NCBI RefSeq assembly: GCF_002250655.1
Contig: NZ_NOZR01000002.1
Location: forward strand, 186,001 to 250,000
From: Mycolicibacterium sphagni
GTDB lineage: Bacteria; Actinomycetota; Actinomycetes; Mycobacteriales; Mycobacteriaceae
Length of the DNA: 64,000 bases
Direction: 5' to 3'
The notes beneath the pieces are model-generated. The model searched no databases. It saw nothing but the letters and a program-made list of their open reading frames with translations, and had not been told where the DNA came from. Position numbers and translations under genes: made by a program. Shown in pieces: positions 63,481 to 64,000 of the stretch. Position 1 is the first letter of the stretch, and each line of letters begins with the position of its first letter.

Positions 63481-64000
63481 AAATCCTGATGGTGTCGTGG
63501 GAATACCCGCCGGTGATCATCGGCGGGCTGGGCCGGCACGTCTACCAGCTGGCGACCGCGCTTGCCGCCGAAGGCCACCAGGTGGTGGTGCTGTCGCGGC
63601 GGCCGTCGCGCACCGATCCCAGCACCCACCCGACCACCGACGAGGTCCATGAAGGCGTGCGGGTGATCGCCGCCGCGCAGGACCCGCACGAGTTCGAATT
63701 CAGCACCGACCTGATGGCCTGGACGCTGGCCATGGGCCACTCGATGACGCGTGCCGGGCTGACCCTGCAGGCCAAGGGCTGGCAGCCCGACGTCGTGCAC
63801 GCCCATGACTGGCTGGTCGCGCATCCGGCCATCGCGCTGGCCGAATTCTTCGATGTGCCAATGGTTTCCACGGTGCACGCGACCGAAGCGGGCCGGCATT
63901 CAGGCTGGGTGTCCGGGCAGATCAGCCGTCAGGTGCACGCGGTGGAGTCGTGGTTCGTCCGGGAGTCCGATTCGCTGATCGCCTGCTCGGCGTCGATGGC
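63477..64000 (+). CDS. GT4 glycosyltransferase (glycogen synthase-like), cut by window end
   Basis: The first 174 residues are visible. GTG 63477 overlaps the GH57 stop (GTGA). N-terminal Rossmann domain MVSWEYPPVIIGGLGRHVYQLATAL (5-29) and WQPDVVHAHDWLVAHPAIALA, with HATEAGRHSGWVSG. In mycobacteria this alpha-1,4-glucosyltransferase (Rv3032 type) builds methylglucose lipopolysaccharide and glycogen. The acceptor side lies outside the window. Confidence 0.93.
   Translation, partial: MKILMVSWEYPPVIIGGLGRHVYQLATALAAEGHQVVVLSRRPSRTDPSTHPTTDEVHEGVRVIAAAQDPHEFEFSTDLMAWTLAMGHSMTRAGLTLQAKGWQPDVVHAHDWLVAHPAIALAEFFDVPMVSTVHATEAGRHSGWVSGQISRQVHAVESWFVRESDSLIACSASM

Overview
The window is a high-GC actinobacterial chromosome segment, almost certainly from a non-tuberculous Mycobacteriaceae species (Mycolicibacterium-like). 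Evidence: gene order follows, from memory, the M. tuberculosis block Rv2972c-Rv3032 (recG, ung, thiL, ddlA, gpsA, fbiD, ppk1, mutT1, hupB, leuDC, gltX, leuB, serA, ilvBNC, cfp6, lppZ, gatCAB, pfkA, ligA, mnmA, iscS, etfBA, methylglucose lipopolysaccharide genes). It also has a lysine-rich HU tail, an F420 pathway gene, and many start codons lying 6-8 nt behind a TANNNT box, as expected for leaderless mRNAs. I see no prophage, insertion sequence, CRISPR array or rRNA. Coding density is very high and no gene-free stretch reaches 300 bases.

Layout. 1-9.8 kb: DNA repair and envelope/cofactor genes (DUF1524 nuclease, recG, fakA-like, rpmB, ung, thiL, ddlA, a PLP lyase, gpsA). ung carries an in-frame array of three 36-bp repeats, and a diverged copy of the same repeat lies at 6651-6682. 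10.9-15.4 kb: fbiD, ppk1, mutT1 and hupB; the hupB tail is frameshifted by one base. 15.6-18.5 kb: leuCD with a divergent IclR regulator. 18.5-22.6 kb: an F420-type oxidoreductase, a membrane protein, a secreted S53 peptidase and two tRNA genes (Glu-CUC, Gln-CUG). 22.6-31.5 kb: gltX, a FAH-family gene, an MFS permease, leuB, serA, a dehydrogenase, a heme-binding-like secreted protein and an EXPERA/TMEM97-like membrane protein. 31.5-35.2 kb: ilvBNC behind a leader peptide and attenuator. 35.2-42.2 kb: cfp6, doxX, lppZ, a tandem TetR protein, a truncated dehydrogenase, a two-component system and a HAD-like protein. 42.2-49.5 kb: gatB, pfkA, gatA, gatC, an ACT protein, ligA. 49.5-55 kb: an accessory patch with a TetX-like monooxygenase and its divergent TetR with two operators, a second FAD enzyme, a MetE-like protein and a lipoprotein. 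55-64 kb: mnmA, iscS, an acyltransferase pair, etfBA, and the methyltransferase, GH57 and GT4 genes of polymethylated glucan synthesis, the last cut by the window end.

How the genes work together. leuC, leuD, leuB and ilvB, ilvN, ilvC cover most of leucine and isoleucine/valine synthesis, with two visible control devices (IclR-flanking inverted repeat; ilv attenuator). gltX, tRNA-Gln, tRNA-Glu and gatCAB together make up the indirect route to Gln-tRNA. iscS hands sulfur to mnmA in one operon. The region is mostly conserved housekeeping. The unusual items are the ung repeat insertion, the hupB frameshift, the TMEM97-like protein with both binding-site aspartates, the tandem TetR next to a broken dehydrogenase, and the operator-controlled monooxygenase pair.
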